Source: Pseudomonadota bacterium
Lineage (GTDB): Bacteria > Myxococcota > Polyangia > Polyangiales > Polyangiaceae
Direction of reading: 5' to 3'
Assembly (NCBI GenBank): GCA_023419055.1
Contig: JAEZYO010000220.1
Location: forward strand, 1-8,789
DNA: 8,789 bases
Part shown: piece by piece, positions 1 to 7,085 of the stretch
How the letters are laid out: each line of letters begins with the position of its first letter
Numbering within the stretch: the stretch's first letter is position 1
The notes under the pieces: model-generated
Told to the model about the DNA's origin: nothing
Databases searched by the model: none
What the model saw: the letters and a program-made list of their open reading frames with translations, nothing else
Translations under genes and position numbers: made by a program

Positions 1-44
1 GCCTGGACCTGTCTGAAGCTCATTTTCCCGGAGCCACGCGATGA
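1..44 (+). CDS. C-terminal tail of an upstream gene (partial)
   Basis: The frame whose first full codon begins at base 3 is open to a TGA at 42-44 and encodes ...LDLSEAHFPGATR. That TGA overlaps the ATG of the glycosyltransferase as ATGA, the same arrangement seen at the next junction (1447-1450). The overlap is the main reason to think this is the end of a real gene in the same operon. Only 13 residues are visible and no family can be assigned. It could also be non-coding leader sequence, since any short stretch may be open by chance. Confidence 0.4.
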   Translation, partial: LDLSEAHFPGATR

Positions 45-1450
45 AAGATCTGATTTTCGAAGTCGAACCGTGGCTCCTCGCGGTGCTCGGCGTCCCGTCG
101 CTGCTCGTCCTCGCCGCTGCGGCCCTCTACATGCTCGAGGGGCTGCGACGTCAGAGGCGCTACGCAGCGCTGGCGCTGGCGCTGGCCGGCGTTGCCTTCG
201 CGTTCACCACGCCGGGCGCGTGGGTCGTCGTCGCCGCGTGCGGAGCGGTGGCGCTCGTGCAGGCCGGGAGCTACGCCTACTTCACGCTTCGCACGTTGCT
301 CGGCCGAGCGCGAGGGCGAGCGCTGCGCGTCTCCGCCAAGGGACCTCGAGGGTCTTCGCCGAGCGTGACCCTGGTCATTCCCGCCAAGGACGAGGGTCGC
401 ATCATCGCGACCACGCTGCGCTCCCTCGACCGGCTCGAGTACCCCTCGGACCTGCTGGAGCTCGTGCTGGTCGACGACGGCTCGACCGACGACACCCGGG
501 AGATCGCCGCCACGCTTTCTCGGGAGATGCGCCACCGGCTCCGCATCGTTCACCACGAGGTGTCGGGCGGCAAGGCGCGGCGCCTGAACGAGATCACTCA
601 ATCGGCGGGGAGCGAGCTCATGCTCGTCATGGACGCGGACCACTGCGTCGAACCCCAGCTGCTCAACCAGATGCTCGCCCACCTGGACGGCGCGCCGGAC
701 GTCGCCTGCGTTCAGGCGGCGAGCGCGGTGCGCAACGCGAGCACGAACCTCCTCACGAAGCTGCTCGAGGTCGAATACCTGTTTCGCTGCCGCGGCATCT
801 ACCCGGGAAAGCGCATCGGGATGTTCTTCGGCAGCGGCGGGCTCTTCCGCCGCTCGGCGCTGCTCGAAGTCGGCGGCTTCGCGACGGACATGCTCACCGA
901 GGACGTCGAGATCTCGTACCGCTTCTACAAGGCGGGCAAGCGCATCGTCTACGACGACAGCCTGAGCTCGTACGACCTCGCGCCGGAAGACTTCCGGAAC
1001 TTCTTCAACCAGCGTCACCGCTGGATGCGAGGGCTCTGGCAAGCCATGCTCCTTCACCTCAGAGAACGCGAGAGCCGGAGCTTCTCGGCGAAGATCCGGG
1101 CCTACTTCGTCCAGTTCACGATCGACGGCTTCGGCGCCTTCTGCCTCAGCGTGCTCGAGATGTACGCCTTCCTCGAGCTCATCGGGGTCGTAGGCTTCTC
1201 GCTTCGCCTGCCCATGTACCTGATGCTCGGGAGCTCGGCGTGCGCGTTCGCGCTCGGCACCGTGCGAGGCGGCAAGGCGCTGAACCTGCTCTATCTGCCG
1301 CTCGTCCCTCTCTACATGATCGCTCACAGCATCCCGATGGCTTGGGCGCTGGTCGACAACTACGTGCTCGGCAAGCCCTTCGTCTGGGTCAAGACCGAGC
1401 GCGCCTCCGAGACACCCGCAAACGTTGGCTTGAGCCGAGGTACAGCATGA
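41..1450 (+). CDS. Membrane-bound family 2 glycosyltransferase, processive type
   Basis: 469 aa. The motifs are those of GT2 synthases of the cellulose/hyaluronan/poly-GlcNAc synthase type, which polymerise sugars from nucleotide-sugar donors at the inner membrane. Hydrophobic stretches at about 11-31 and 42-75 precede the cytoplasmic catalytic domain (about 107-340). Visible motifs are the nucleotide-binding DDGSTDDT (145-152), GGKARRLN (176-183), the metal-binding DAD (198-200), TEDVE with the catalytic-base aspartate (286-290) and QRHRW (324-328, the Q-x-x-R-W signature). Further hydrophobic segments lie at about 355-438, followed by WVKTER (449-454), a feature of PgaC-like enzymes. The ATG at 41 has GGAG seven bases upstream. 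It overlaps the preceding frame and the following SDR gene by ATGA, so the three are probably co-translated. Polymer and donor sugar cannot be told from sequence; a single-addition glycolipid glycosyltransferase is the alternative. Confidence 0.88.
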   Translation: MKDLIFEVEPWLLAVLGVPSLLVLAAAALYMLEGLRRQRRYAALALALAGVAFAFTTPGAWVVVAACGAVALVQAGSYAYFTLRTLLGRARGRALRVSAKGPRGSSPSVTLVIPAKDEGRIIATTLRSLDRLEYPSDLLELVLVDDGSTDDTREIAATLSREMRHRLRIVHHEVSGGKARRLNEITQSAGSELMLVMDADHCVEPQLLNQMLAHLDGAPDVACVQAASAVRNASTNLLTKLLEVEYLFRCRGIYPGKRIGMFFGSGGLFRRSALLEVGGFATDMLTEDVEISYRFYKAGKRIVYDDSLSSYDLAPEDFRNFFNQRHRWMRGLWQAMLLHLRERESRSFSAKIRAYFVQFTIDGFGAFCLSVLEMYAFLELIGVVGFSLRLPMYLMLGSSACAFALGTVRGGKALNLLYLPLVPLYMIAHSIPMAWALVDNYVLGKPFVWVKTERASETPANVGLSRGTA

Positions 1451-2562
1451 AAAAGCGGATCATGACCGGTGCAACCGGCTTCGTCGGAAGCCACTTCCTC
1501 GCGCACGCGCTCGGCGAGGGAGGGCACACGTCTGCTCTGGTCCGGGCGCCCTCCGAGGACGCCGCCTCGCGGAGGCTCGAGCGAGCGCTCTCGGACGTTT
1601 CCTTCGAAGCGGAGGCCGCGCGCTCGCGGGACGCGTGTCGTCCCGTCTGCTTCGATCTGCGCGAGCCGGGGTGCGGGATCTCGGGCGCCGCGCTCCGGGA
1701 GTTGAAGGGCGCTCGTCCGAACGAATTCTGGCACTTCGCCGCGAGCTTGAAGTACGAGGATCGCCACCGCGACGAGATCTTCGGCGCCAACGTGGAGGGC
1801 ACGCGCCGCGCGCTCGAGCTCGCTCGCGAGCTCGGGTGCGAGTGGTTCGTCTACGTCTCCACCGCCTACACCGCTGCCACGCGACGCGGTGACGTGCCGG
1901 AGGCGCTGCACGCGCCCGACGTCCCCTTCAACAACTGCTACGAAGAGACGAAATCGCAGGCAGAGCACGCGGTCCAGAGCTTCTGCCGCACGAACGGGCT
2001 CTCCTTTTCCATCCTGCGCCCGTCGATCGTCATCGGCCCCTACTCGACGAAGACGACGGGCGGCAGCACGAGCGGCCTCTACGGCTTCATCCGCGAGCTC
2101 CTGCGCGCTCGGAAGCCGCTGCGCGGCCTCTTCAGGCGCGCGGAGCTGTGCGGGGATCCCGAGACGCCCGGCAACCTGCTACCCGTGGACTGGTTCGTGG
2201 AGGACGTCGCGCGCCTCGTCAGCGAGGGCCTCCGCGACGGTGGCGTCTATCACATGACGACGGAGCACGCGCTCTCGGTCGGGGAGATCAGCGAGGTGAT
2301 CGCCGAGGTGATCGACATCCCGGGGTTCGAGTTCGTTCGAGAGCCGTCGCCGAGCCGGAGCCCGGTCGAGGTGCTGCTCGAGCGGCGTCTCGAGTTCTAC
2401 GGCGGCTACCTCTCGAACGGAAAGCGGTTCCTGCGCAGCCGTCCCTTCTCGCACCGCCTCTCGCGCGGCGACGTCGTCGAGTACGTGCGGCGCGCCGTGA
2501 GCGAGAGCGCGAGCGCGCGAGCCCCCGCCGCAGCAGGGCAGGCGCTCGTTCGAACCGGCTGA
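1447..2562 (+). CDS. Extended SDR, NAD(P)-dependent epimerase / thioester-reductase-like
   Basis: 371 aa. A Rossmann nucleotide-binding motif opens the protein (TGATGFVGS, 7-15). It is followed by HFAAS (96-100), the N-x-x-GT motif (NVEGT, 115-119), the active-site strand YVSTAY (136-141), the catalytic pair in YEETK (Y165, K169) and RPSIVIG (191-197). The order and wording fit the NAD_binding_4 / thioester-reductase branch of extended SDRs slightly better than classical sugar epimerases. The substrate could therefore be an acyl thioester or a nucleotide sugar. The ATG at 1447 sits in ATGA over the glycosyltransferase stop and has GAGG six bases upstream. The frame is open much further upstream, but that part lies inside the glycosyltransferase and encodes arginine-rich nonsense, so it is not used. 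Coupling implies that it works on the glycosyltransferase's donor or product. The last 20 residues are Ala-rich and probably disordered. Confidence 0.85.
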   Translation: MKKRIMTGATGFVGSHFLAHALGEGGHTSALVRAPSEDAASRRLERALSDVSFEAEAARSRDACRPVCFDLREPGCGISGAALRELKGARPNEFWHFAASLKYEDRHRDEIFGANVEGTRRALELARELGCEWFVYVSTAYTAATRRGDVPEALHAPDVPFNNCYEETKSQAEHAVQSFCRTNGLSFSILRPSIVIGPYSTKTTGGSTSGLYGFIRELLRARKPLRGLFRRAELCGDPETPGNLLPVDWFVEDVARLVSEGLRDGGVYHMTTEHALSVGEISEVIAEVIDIPGFEFVREPSPSRSPVEVLLERRLEFYGGYLSNGKRFLRSRPFSHRLSRGDVVEYVRRAVSESASARAPAAAGQALVRTG

Positions 2563-2586
2563 CAGGGTCGCACGGGCTTTCGCGCC

Positions 2587-2609
2587 GAGCCGCCGGTGTT
2601 CGTCGGCTC
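2587..2609. terminator. Candidate bidirectional terminator hairpin
   Basis: GAGCCG (2587-2592) pairs perfectly with CGGCTC (2604-2609). After a one-base mismatch, CG (2594-2595) pairs with CG (2601-2602) around a GTGTT loop. It lies between two convergent genes and overlaps the stop codon of the oxidase gene. There is no T-tract on either side, so intrinsic termination is uncertain; it may instead stabilise mRNA 3' ends. Confidence 0.35.
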
Positions 2610-4044
2610 ACGGCATCAGGTGAAGCATCCCCATCATGCCGGCGTCGGCGTGGTCGAGGATGTGACAGTGAAACATCCACATGCCCGGCCGCTCGTCGTA
2701 GCGCACCGCGAGCTTGATGCTCGAGTGATACGGCACGTCCACGGTGTCCTTCCACTCGAGCGGACGGCGCGGCTGACCTTGCTCGTCGAGCACCTGGAAG
2801 AAGAAGCCGTGCAGGTGGAAGGGGTGGGACCACTGCATGTCGGTCGATACCGTCCAGATTTGGGTCTCTCCGATGGCGCCGTGGAACGGCTCGGACAGCT
2901 CCATGGGCACGTGATTGATGCCGAGCACGAGCTTCCCGTCGACGTCCGTGTCTTGCGTCAGCGCGACCTCGACCGGCGTGGCCCCCGAGAGATCGAGCGG
3001 CTCGATGGCTCTTGAGGTCTCCGGGAACGAGTCGACCTTCGGCGCTGCGTGCTCCGCGAACTTCATGGAGAACACCGTCTCCTCGGGCCTGAACTCGGTG
3101 CTCCCGTAGCCGCGATCGTACGGCACCCAGCGCACGGGTAGCGTGGAGCCGCCCTCGCCGCGCGGTACGACCAGGGCATCGAGGCGCTCGGCCGGCGCGA
3201 GCACCAGCGTGGAGCCCCGCGTCGAATACTCCGAGAGACCGCCGTCTCCGCCGATGCGCGCAAACTCGTGACCTTCGAGCGCCAGCTGAAAGTATCGGCT
3301 CTTGGCCGCATTCAAGATGCGCCAGCGCTGGCGCTTTCCGGAGCGCGCTTGCAAGGTCGGCGCGACGCGCCCGTTCACGAGCAGCACGTTGCCCTCGCGC
3401 CCGAACAACGTCCCGATGTCGCCGGAGATGGAGGTGTCTTGCAGCGAGCCGTCCTCGTTCAGCGCCACGTCGGAGAGCACGAGGACGAGCTCGTCGCCCA
3501 GCCCCGCTTCCGCCGGATCCTCCACCACGATCGCGCCGTAGAGGCCGTTACCCACCTGCTCCGCAGAGTCGAAGTGCGGGTGGTACCAGTAGAGGCCCGC
3601 GTCCGGCAGCGTGAACGAGTAGTCGAAGGAGCCACCCGGCGGCACCACGTTCTGGCTGTGCTCCGGCACGCCGTCCATCGCGACCGGGATCCTGAGGCCG
3701 TGCCAGTGGATGGTCGTCGCCTCGGGGAGGTCGTTCTTGAAATGCACGACGAGCGTGTCTCCCACCTGCGCTCGGATGACCGGCCCCGGCAGCTTGCCGT
3801 CATAGGTCCACATCGGGGTCGTCGTGCCCGGCAAGATCTCGAGAGACTCCACGCGCGCGGTCAGGTTCACCTCCACCACGCGCGGATCGGGGTTCACGTC
3901 CTCTGCGGACGCCATGGCAAGCTCGTCGTCCCAACCCTCGGGTTGGCCCGCCTCACCGTCGGGTTGGCCCGCCGCGGTCGGCGGAGGCTCGCTGCCGCAG
4001 CCGAACAACACCAGAAAGAGGAAGAGTGGTTGACGCAGGCTCAT
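2608..4044 (-). CDS. Multicopper oxidase, three-domain laccase-like lipoprotein
   Basis: 478 aa. It should couple one-electron oxidation of a substrate (phenols, Cu(I), Mn(II) or Fe(II)) to reduction of O2 to water. All four copper-binding stretches are present: HWHG (113-116), YHPH (154-157), HPFHLHG (407-413) and HCHILDH with axial Met (H459, C460, H461, H465, M470). The type 1 site is thus H407, C460, H465, M470, and the trinuclear cluster looks complete. The start at 4044 is chosen because it begins a lipoprotein signal, MSLRQPLFLFLVLFGC with lipobox LFGC (Cys16), followed by a Pro/Gly/Glu-rich tether to about residue 50. An in-frame start at 4155 would bury the signal. The leader is Sec/lipoprotein type, without the twin arginine common in CueO-like enzymes. 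No long Met-rich insert is seen, although the C-terminus reads MMGMLHLMP. Substrate is unknown. It is convergent with the SDR gene and divergent from recQ. Confidence 0.92.
   Translation of the reverse strand: MSLRQPLFLFLVLFGCGSEPPPTAAGQPDGEAGQPEGWDDELAMASAEDVNPDPRVVEVNLTARVESLEILPGTTTPMWTYDGKLPGPVIRAQVGDTLVVHFKNDLPEATTIHWHGLRIPVAMDGVPEHSQNVVPPGGSFDYSFTLPDAGLYWYHPHFDSAEQVGNGLYGAIVVEDPAEAGLGDELVLVLSDVALNEDGSLQDTSISGDIGTLFGREGNVLLVNGRVAPTLQARSGKRQRWRILNAAKSRYFQLALEGHEFARIGGDGGLSEYSTRGSTLVLAPAERLDALVVPRGEGGSTLPVRWVPYDRGYGSTEFRPEETVFSMKFAEHAAPKVDSFPETSRAIEPLDLSGATPVEVALTQDTDVDGKLVLGINHVPMELSEPFHGAIGETQIWTVSTDMQWSHPFHLHGFFFQVLDEQGQPRRPLEWKDTVDVPYHSSIKLAVRYDERPGMWMFHCHILDHADAGMMGMLHLMP
3931..3973. 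repeat. Short palindrome and 15-bp direct repeat in the oxidase tether
   Basis: CCAACCCTCGGGTTGG (3931-3946) has perfect 7-base arms around a two-base centre. Its right half is part of TCGGGTTGGCCCGCC, which occurs at 3938-3952 and again at 3959-3973, exactly 21 bases apart. In the protein this encodes the repeated AGQP(D/E)G in the flexible segment after the lipobox. The simplest reading is slippage or duplication in a linker under weak constraint. No regulatory role is shown. Confidence 0.55.
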
Positions 4045-4178
4045 GTTCGAGGCTCGGAAATTTCTAGTAGCGACTTCTCGCGCCGCAACTTTTCGGGCAG
4101 AAGGGTGTCGCTCTGAGCTCCTCGCCCGACACGCCGAATGCACGACCCGCGCCAAGCTCGGAATCTCTCGAGCAGGTC
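4045..4178. promoter_or_regulatory. Divergent promoter region between oxidase and recQ genes
   Basis: This 134-bp gap must drive both divergent genes. For the minus strand a weak sigma-70-like pair can be read: TTGCGG (complement of 4083-4088) and TAGAAA (complement of 4061-4066) with a 16-bp spacer, placing the start of transcription about 10 bases before the oxidase ATG. No convincing -35/-10 pair is visible for recQ, and no clear copper-regulator dyad was found. Confidence 0.25.
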
Positions 4179-5861
4179 GTGGAAAGGTTGGCTCTGCGCG
4201 CAGCCGTCGCGGAGCTCGGCGAGCGCAGCGCTCTGCAAAACGAGCTCGCGGAGCTGCGCGCGCTCTTCAAGCGAGAGCCACGGGCGTTCTCGCCGGAACT
4301 CGTGCAAAAGCTGCGTGAAGCAGCGCAACGTCTGAATGAAGCGCCGCCGGAAGAGCAGATTTTGCGCGAATTGAAGCGCACCTTCGGGTACGAGCGCTTC
4401 CGGCCGGGGCAGCTGCCCGTGATCAAGACGGTGCTCTCACATCGAGATTGCGTGGGAGTGATGCCCACCGGCGCCGGCAAGTCCTTGCTCTATCAACTTC
4501 CGGCCCGGCTCCTCGGCGGCGTCACGCTCGTGATCTCTCCGCTCATCGCGTTGATGAAGGATCAGGTCGACGCGATGCGCGAGGTCGGGATCCGGGCCAC
4601 GTTCTTGAACTCGAGCCTCGACCCGGAGGAGCGCCGCGAACGCGTGCGGAAGCTCACCGCCGGCGAGTACGAGCTGGTCTACGCCGCGCCGGAGGGGCTC
4701 GAAGCCTCGGTGGGGCGCGCGCTCGCGGGCATCGACGTGCGCCTCATCGCCGTGGACGAAGCGCACTGCATCAGCCAGTGGGGTCACGACTTCAGGCCCG
4801 CGTACCGCACGCTCTCCGGTCTCAAGCGCCGCTTCCCGCGCGTGCCGGTGCTGGCGCTCACGGCCACGGCCACGCCGAGCGTGACGCGCGACATCGTCGA
4901 GCAGCTTGCCATGGGGCGGCCCGAGGTCTTCAAGGGCTCCTTCTTCCGGCAGAACCTGCGGCTCTGGGCGTGTCGAAAAGACGAGCTCGGCAAGCTCACG
5001 ACGCGCGACGCCATCCTCGCCAGCGTTCGCGAACGCAAGGGCGAGAGCGGGATCGTCTACTGCTTGTCGCGAAAGAGCGCCGAGCAGACCGCCGAGCACC
5101 TGGTAGGCCAGGGAGTGAAGGCGGCCGCCTATCACGCCGGGCTCGAGGCGGAAGAGCGCTCGCGCGTGCAGGACGCCTTTCGCAACGGCAGCGTCGACGT
5201 CGTGGTCGCGACGGTGGCGTTCGGCATGGGCATCGACAAGCCGGACGTGCGGTTCGTCATTCACCGCGACATGCCGCGCTCGATCGAGGGCTACTACCAG
5301 GAGGTCGGTCGCGCGGGGCGCGACGGGCTACCGAGCGACTGCCTGCTCTTCTACTCGTGGGCGGACGTGAAGGCCTACGACCGCTTCGCCGATCAGAGCG
5401 AGGACGAGTTCGCCGCGGAGCGAGCGCGCAGCATGGCGCGCGACATGTTCTCGTTCGCCGACGGCCAGGGCTGCCGGCACTCCGCGCTGGTCGGCTACTT
5501 CGACGAGGAGCTCGCGGACTGCGGCACCCTCTGTGACCGCTGCCTGGGTGAGCGCTTCAGCGACAAGCTCGTCAAGGCGCGGATCCGCGGCAAGAAGAGC
5601 GTGGTCGCGGTCACCAAGGAGCCCGCCGCCGAGCTCTCCGCCGACGACGCGGCGCTGTTCGAGCGCCTCCGGCAGCTCAGGCTCGATCTCTCGCGCGAGC
5701 GCGGGGTGCTCCCGTATCACGTGTTCACGGACGCCACGCTGCGCGAGATGGTCCGGATCCGGCCGAAGACCTCGTACGATCTGCTCTCGGTCTCCGGTGT
5801 CGGCCAGAGCAAGCTCGAGCGTTACGGCGAGGTGTTCTTGAACGAGCTCCGGCGCGCGTGA
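4179..5861 (+). CDS. recQ: RecQ-family ATP-dependent DNA helicase, short form
   Basis: 560 aa. A 3'-5' DNA helicase for recombination and fork repair. In order: a charged helical N-terminal extension (1-65), motif 0 around FRPGQ (74-78), Walker A MPTGAGKS (95-102), Walker B DEAH (193-196), the RecQ aromatic loop SQWGHDFRP (199-207), LTATAT (227-232), ATVAFGMGIDKP (344-355) and motif VI QEVGRAGRDG (374-383). Zinc cysteines are C432, C448, C452 and C455. An HRDC domain follows (about 489-560: PYHVFTD, GVGQSKLERYGE). Only about 33 residues separate the last cysteine from HRDC, too few for the RQC winged helix of E. coli RecQ (609 aa). The GTG at 4179 is the first ATG, GTG or TTG after the in-frame stop at 4068. 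CAGG lies two bases upstream, so the ribosome site is poor; TTG at 4188 is possible. The VOC gene begins 44 bases downstream. Confidence 0.9.
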   Translation: MERLALRAAVAELGERSALQNELAELRALFKREPRAFSPELVQKLREAAQRLNEAPPEEQILRELKRTFGYERFRPGQLPVIKTVLSHRDCVGVMPTGAGKSLLYQLPARLLGGVTLVISPLIALMKDQVDAMREVGIRATFLNSSLDPEERRERVRKLTAGEYELVYAAPEGLEASVGRALAGIDVRLIAVDEAHCISQWGHDFRPAYRTLSGLKRRFPRVPVLALTATATPSVTRDIVEQLAMGRPEVFKGSFFRQNLRLWACRKDELGKLTTRDAILASVRERKGESGIVYCLSRKSAEQTAEHLVGQGVKAAAYHAGLEAEERSRVQDAFRNGSVDVVVATVAFGMGIDKPDVRFVIHRDMPRSIEGYYQEVGRAGRDGLPSDCLLFYSWADVKAYDRFADQSEDEFAAERARSMARDMFSFADGQGCRHSALVGYFDEELADCGTLCDRCLGERFSDKLVKARIRGKKSVVAVTKEPAAELSADDAALFERLRQLRLDLSRERGVLPYHVFTDATLREMVRIRPKTSYDLLSVSGVGQSKLERYGEVFLNELRRA

Positions 5862-5905
5862 ATCGCGTCGCGTCGAGCGCGGGCTCGTGCGAGGATCCGC
5901 TCGTC

Positions 5906-6289
5906 ATGCGGATCCGCTTCGACCACGTGAACGTCCGGACCCCGAATCTCCAGGCGATGATCGCCTTCTACACGGAGATCCTCGGCTTGCGCCTCGGCCC
6001 TCGGCCTCCCTTCACGTTCAACGGAGCCTGGCTCTACGCCGGTGATCAGGCGGTCGTGCACCTGGTCGAAGTCCCGGAGGCAGCGCGCCCTAGCGGTCAG
6101 CTCAGGCTCGAGCACATCGCCTTCGCCGCCGAGGATCTGCCCGGATTCATCGCGCGGCTGCGTGGAGCGGGCCTCGAGTACCGCGTCGGGATCCTGACGG
6201 GATTCGGTACGCGTCAGGTCAACGTCCATGACCCCGATGGAAACCGTCTTCACGTGGATTTCGCTGCCAGCGAACCATTGCCGGAGTAG
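5906..6289 (+). CDS. VOC-superfamily (glyoxalase/bleomycin-resistance fold) protein
   Basis: 127 aa, the normal size for a single VOC domain made of two beta-alpha-beta-beta-beta modules. Module one runs from FDHVNVRTPNL with FYTEILGLRLG to AWLYAGDQAVVHLVE. Module two runs from LEHIAFAAEDL to HDPDGNRLHVDF. Likely metal ligands are H7, H52, H70 and H116. The last position is usually Glu (as in DPNG-x-x-IEL), so His here is unusual. The fold covers lyases, isomerases, dioxygenases and binding proteins, and the substrate cannot be named. The ATG at 5906 is preferred because GAGGA lies ten bases upstream and VOC domains begin this way. A GTG at 5858 overlapping the recQ stop would add 16 residues unlike the family. 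It is probably co-transcribed with recQ, which does not by itself imply a shared function. Confidence 0.82.
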   Translation: MRIRFDHVNVRTPNLQAMIAFYTEILGLRLGPRPPFTFNGAWLYAGDQAVVHLVEVPEAARPSGQLRLEHIAFAAEDLPGFIARLRGAGLEYRVGILTGFGTRQVNVHDPDGNRLHVDFAASEPLPE

Positions 6290-6333
6290 CTCGTCGCCCG
6301 TATCGGGTCGTCGCGCCGGAGCGTGTCCTCTGC

Positions 6334-6339
6334 TATACG
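6334..6339 (+). promoter_or_regulatory. Candidate -10 element for the proline-rich lipoprotein gene
   Basis: TATACG lies nine bases before the ATG at 6349, within TGCTATACGG. Transcription would start at about 6346-6349, giving an mRNA with almost no leader. No recognisable -35 is found 16-18 bp upstream, so this rests on the -10 alone. Confidence 0.3.
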
Positions 6340-6348
6340 GCTTGGAAC

Positions 6349-6972
6349 ATGGAGCGACGGGGTCACGGTTTTCGGCGCCTTTCTGCTTGGGTCACGGCTT
6401 CTAGCGCGCTGCTTCTGACGGGCTGCGCCTCGGTCGCAGGAGCGGGGATCGGAGCGGGGCTCCTGGCGGTCGGCTTCATCGCGCACGAGTGCTACGAATA
6501 CGTCGACATCAAGGTGATCGACGGCGTGACGGGCAACAAGATCTGCGACGCCGAGGTCACGGCGGAGCAGGACGGGGACGTCGACACGCTCGGGTCCTGC
6601 TATCACGCTTCGCTCACCGAGGGCCGCTGGAACCTGACGGCGACGCTGCCGGGGCGCCCTCCAGCGAAGAGCTCGCTCATCGTCGCGGAGTCCGAGAGCT
6701 GTGAACCCGTAGTCGCGACGGTCGTCTTGACGATTCCCCCGGCGCCGGGCAGGGCGCCTTTGGCCCCGCCTCCCTTCCAGCCAGTTCCGGCGGCACCTCC
6801 GCCCGCCCCCGCCCCCCCGGCGGTCACGCCACCGCCCGCACCGTCCGCGCCCGAAGGGGCGCCCGCCGAAGCGGCTCCCCCGGCCGAGAGCTCGAATCCC
6901 GCACAGAATGAAGCTCCCGCGGAGCCTCCGTCACAGGAGCCCGACGGGGGCGTGCCGACCAAGAGCTTCTGA
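6349..6972 (+). CDS. Proline-rich predicted lipoprotein, function unknown
   Basis: 207 aa. The N-terminus is a lipoprotein signal: basic MERRGHGFRR, a hydrophobic core, and lipobox LTGC with Cys26. Next come a short Gly/Ala hydrophobic stretch (27-46) and a compact segment (about 52-127) that resembles a small beta-sandwich of the carboxypeptidase-regulatory/transthyretin-like kind: VIDGVTGNKICDAEVTA..., then EGRWNLTATLPG. Four cysteines in it (48, 65, 84, 119 approximately) could form disulfides. The C-terminal part (about 128-202) is a Pro/Ala-rich, low-complexity tail, as in surface-anchored proteins that span the periplasm or outer layers. The fold assignment is tentative and I recognise no named family. 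No Shine-Dalgarno sequence precedes the ATG; see the -10 at 6334. Confidence 0.72.
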   Translation: MERRGHGFRRLSAWVTASSALLLTGCASVAGAGIGAGLLAVGFIAHECYEYVDIKVIDGVTGNKICDAEVTAEQDGDVDTLGSCYHASLTEGRWNLTATLPGRPPAKSSLIVAESESCEPVVATVVLTIPPAPGRAPLAPPPFQPVPAAPPPAPAPPAVTPPPAPSAPEGAPAEAAPPAESSNPAQNEAPAEPPSQEPDGGVPTKSF

Positions 6973-7000
6973 CCGAGTTCGCCGAACGCTCGCGCCATTT

Positions 7001-7058
7001 CGCCCCTGATGCGGCGCTGGCGAGCCCCGGTATGGCGCTTGCTTTTCCCTCAGGGGCG
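7001..7058. repeat. 9-bp perfect inverted repeat upstream of the DUF1254 gene
   Basis: CGCCCCTGA (7001-7009) is the exact reverse complement of TCAGGGGCG (7050-7058), with 40 bases between. The right arm ends 12 bases before the ribosome-binding site of the DUF1254 gene. If transcribed it could form a long-loop hairpin; as DNA it could be a pair of operator half-sites. A nearby 11-bp palindrome, GTTCGCCGAAC (6977-6987), lies just after the previous gene. No function is demonstrated for either. Confidence 0.45.
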
Positions 7059-7070
7059 CCGAGCGCGCCG

Positions 7071-7081
7071 AGGAGGAGGAG
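7071..7081 (+). promoter_or_regulatory. Strong ribosome-binding site that fixes the DUF1254 start
   Basis: AGGAGGAGGAG ends four bases before the ATG at 7086. It is by far the best Shine-Dalgarno sequence in the window, and it rules against the in-frame ATG at 7032, which has none. Confidence 0.8.
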
Positions 7082-7085
7082 CATC

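Noticed and set aside
20..1327. 435-aa open frame on the minus strand
   Set aside because: Antisense to a glycosyltransferase with intact motifs; composition rich in Arg, Glu and His is typical of shadow frames in GC-rich DNA.
70..1446. Long upstream extension of the SDR reading frame (fusion protein)
   Set aside because: It lies in another frame of the glycosyltransferase gene, encodes Arg/Ala-rich sequence with no domain, and the SDR's Rossmann motif begins right at the ATG at 1447.
4045..4155. N-terminal extension of the multicopper oxidase to an ATG at 4155
   Set aside because: It would place 37 charged residues before a lipoprotein signal peptide that begins at the ATG at 4044.
6977..6987. 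LexA/SOS-type operator GTTCGCCGAAC
   Set aside because: It is a neat 11-bp palindrome but does not match a known SOS box closely and lies just after a stop codon rather than at a clear promoter.
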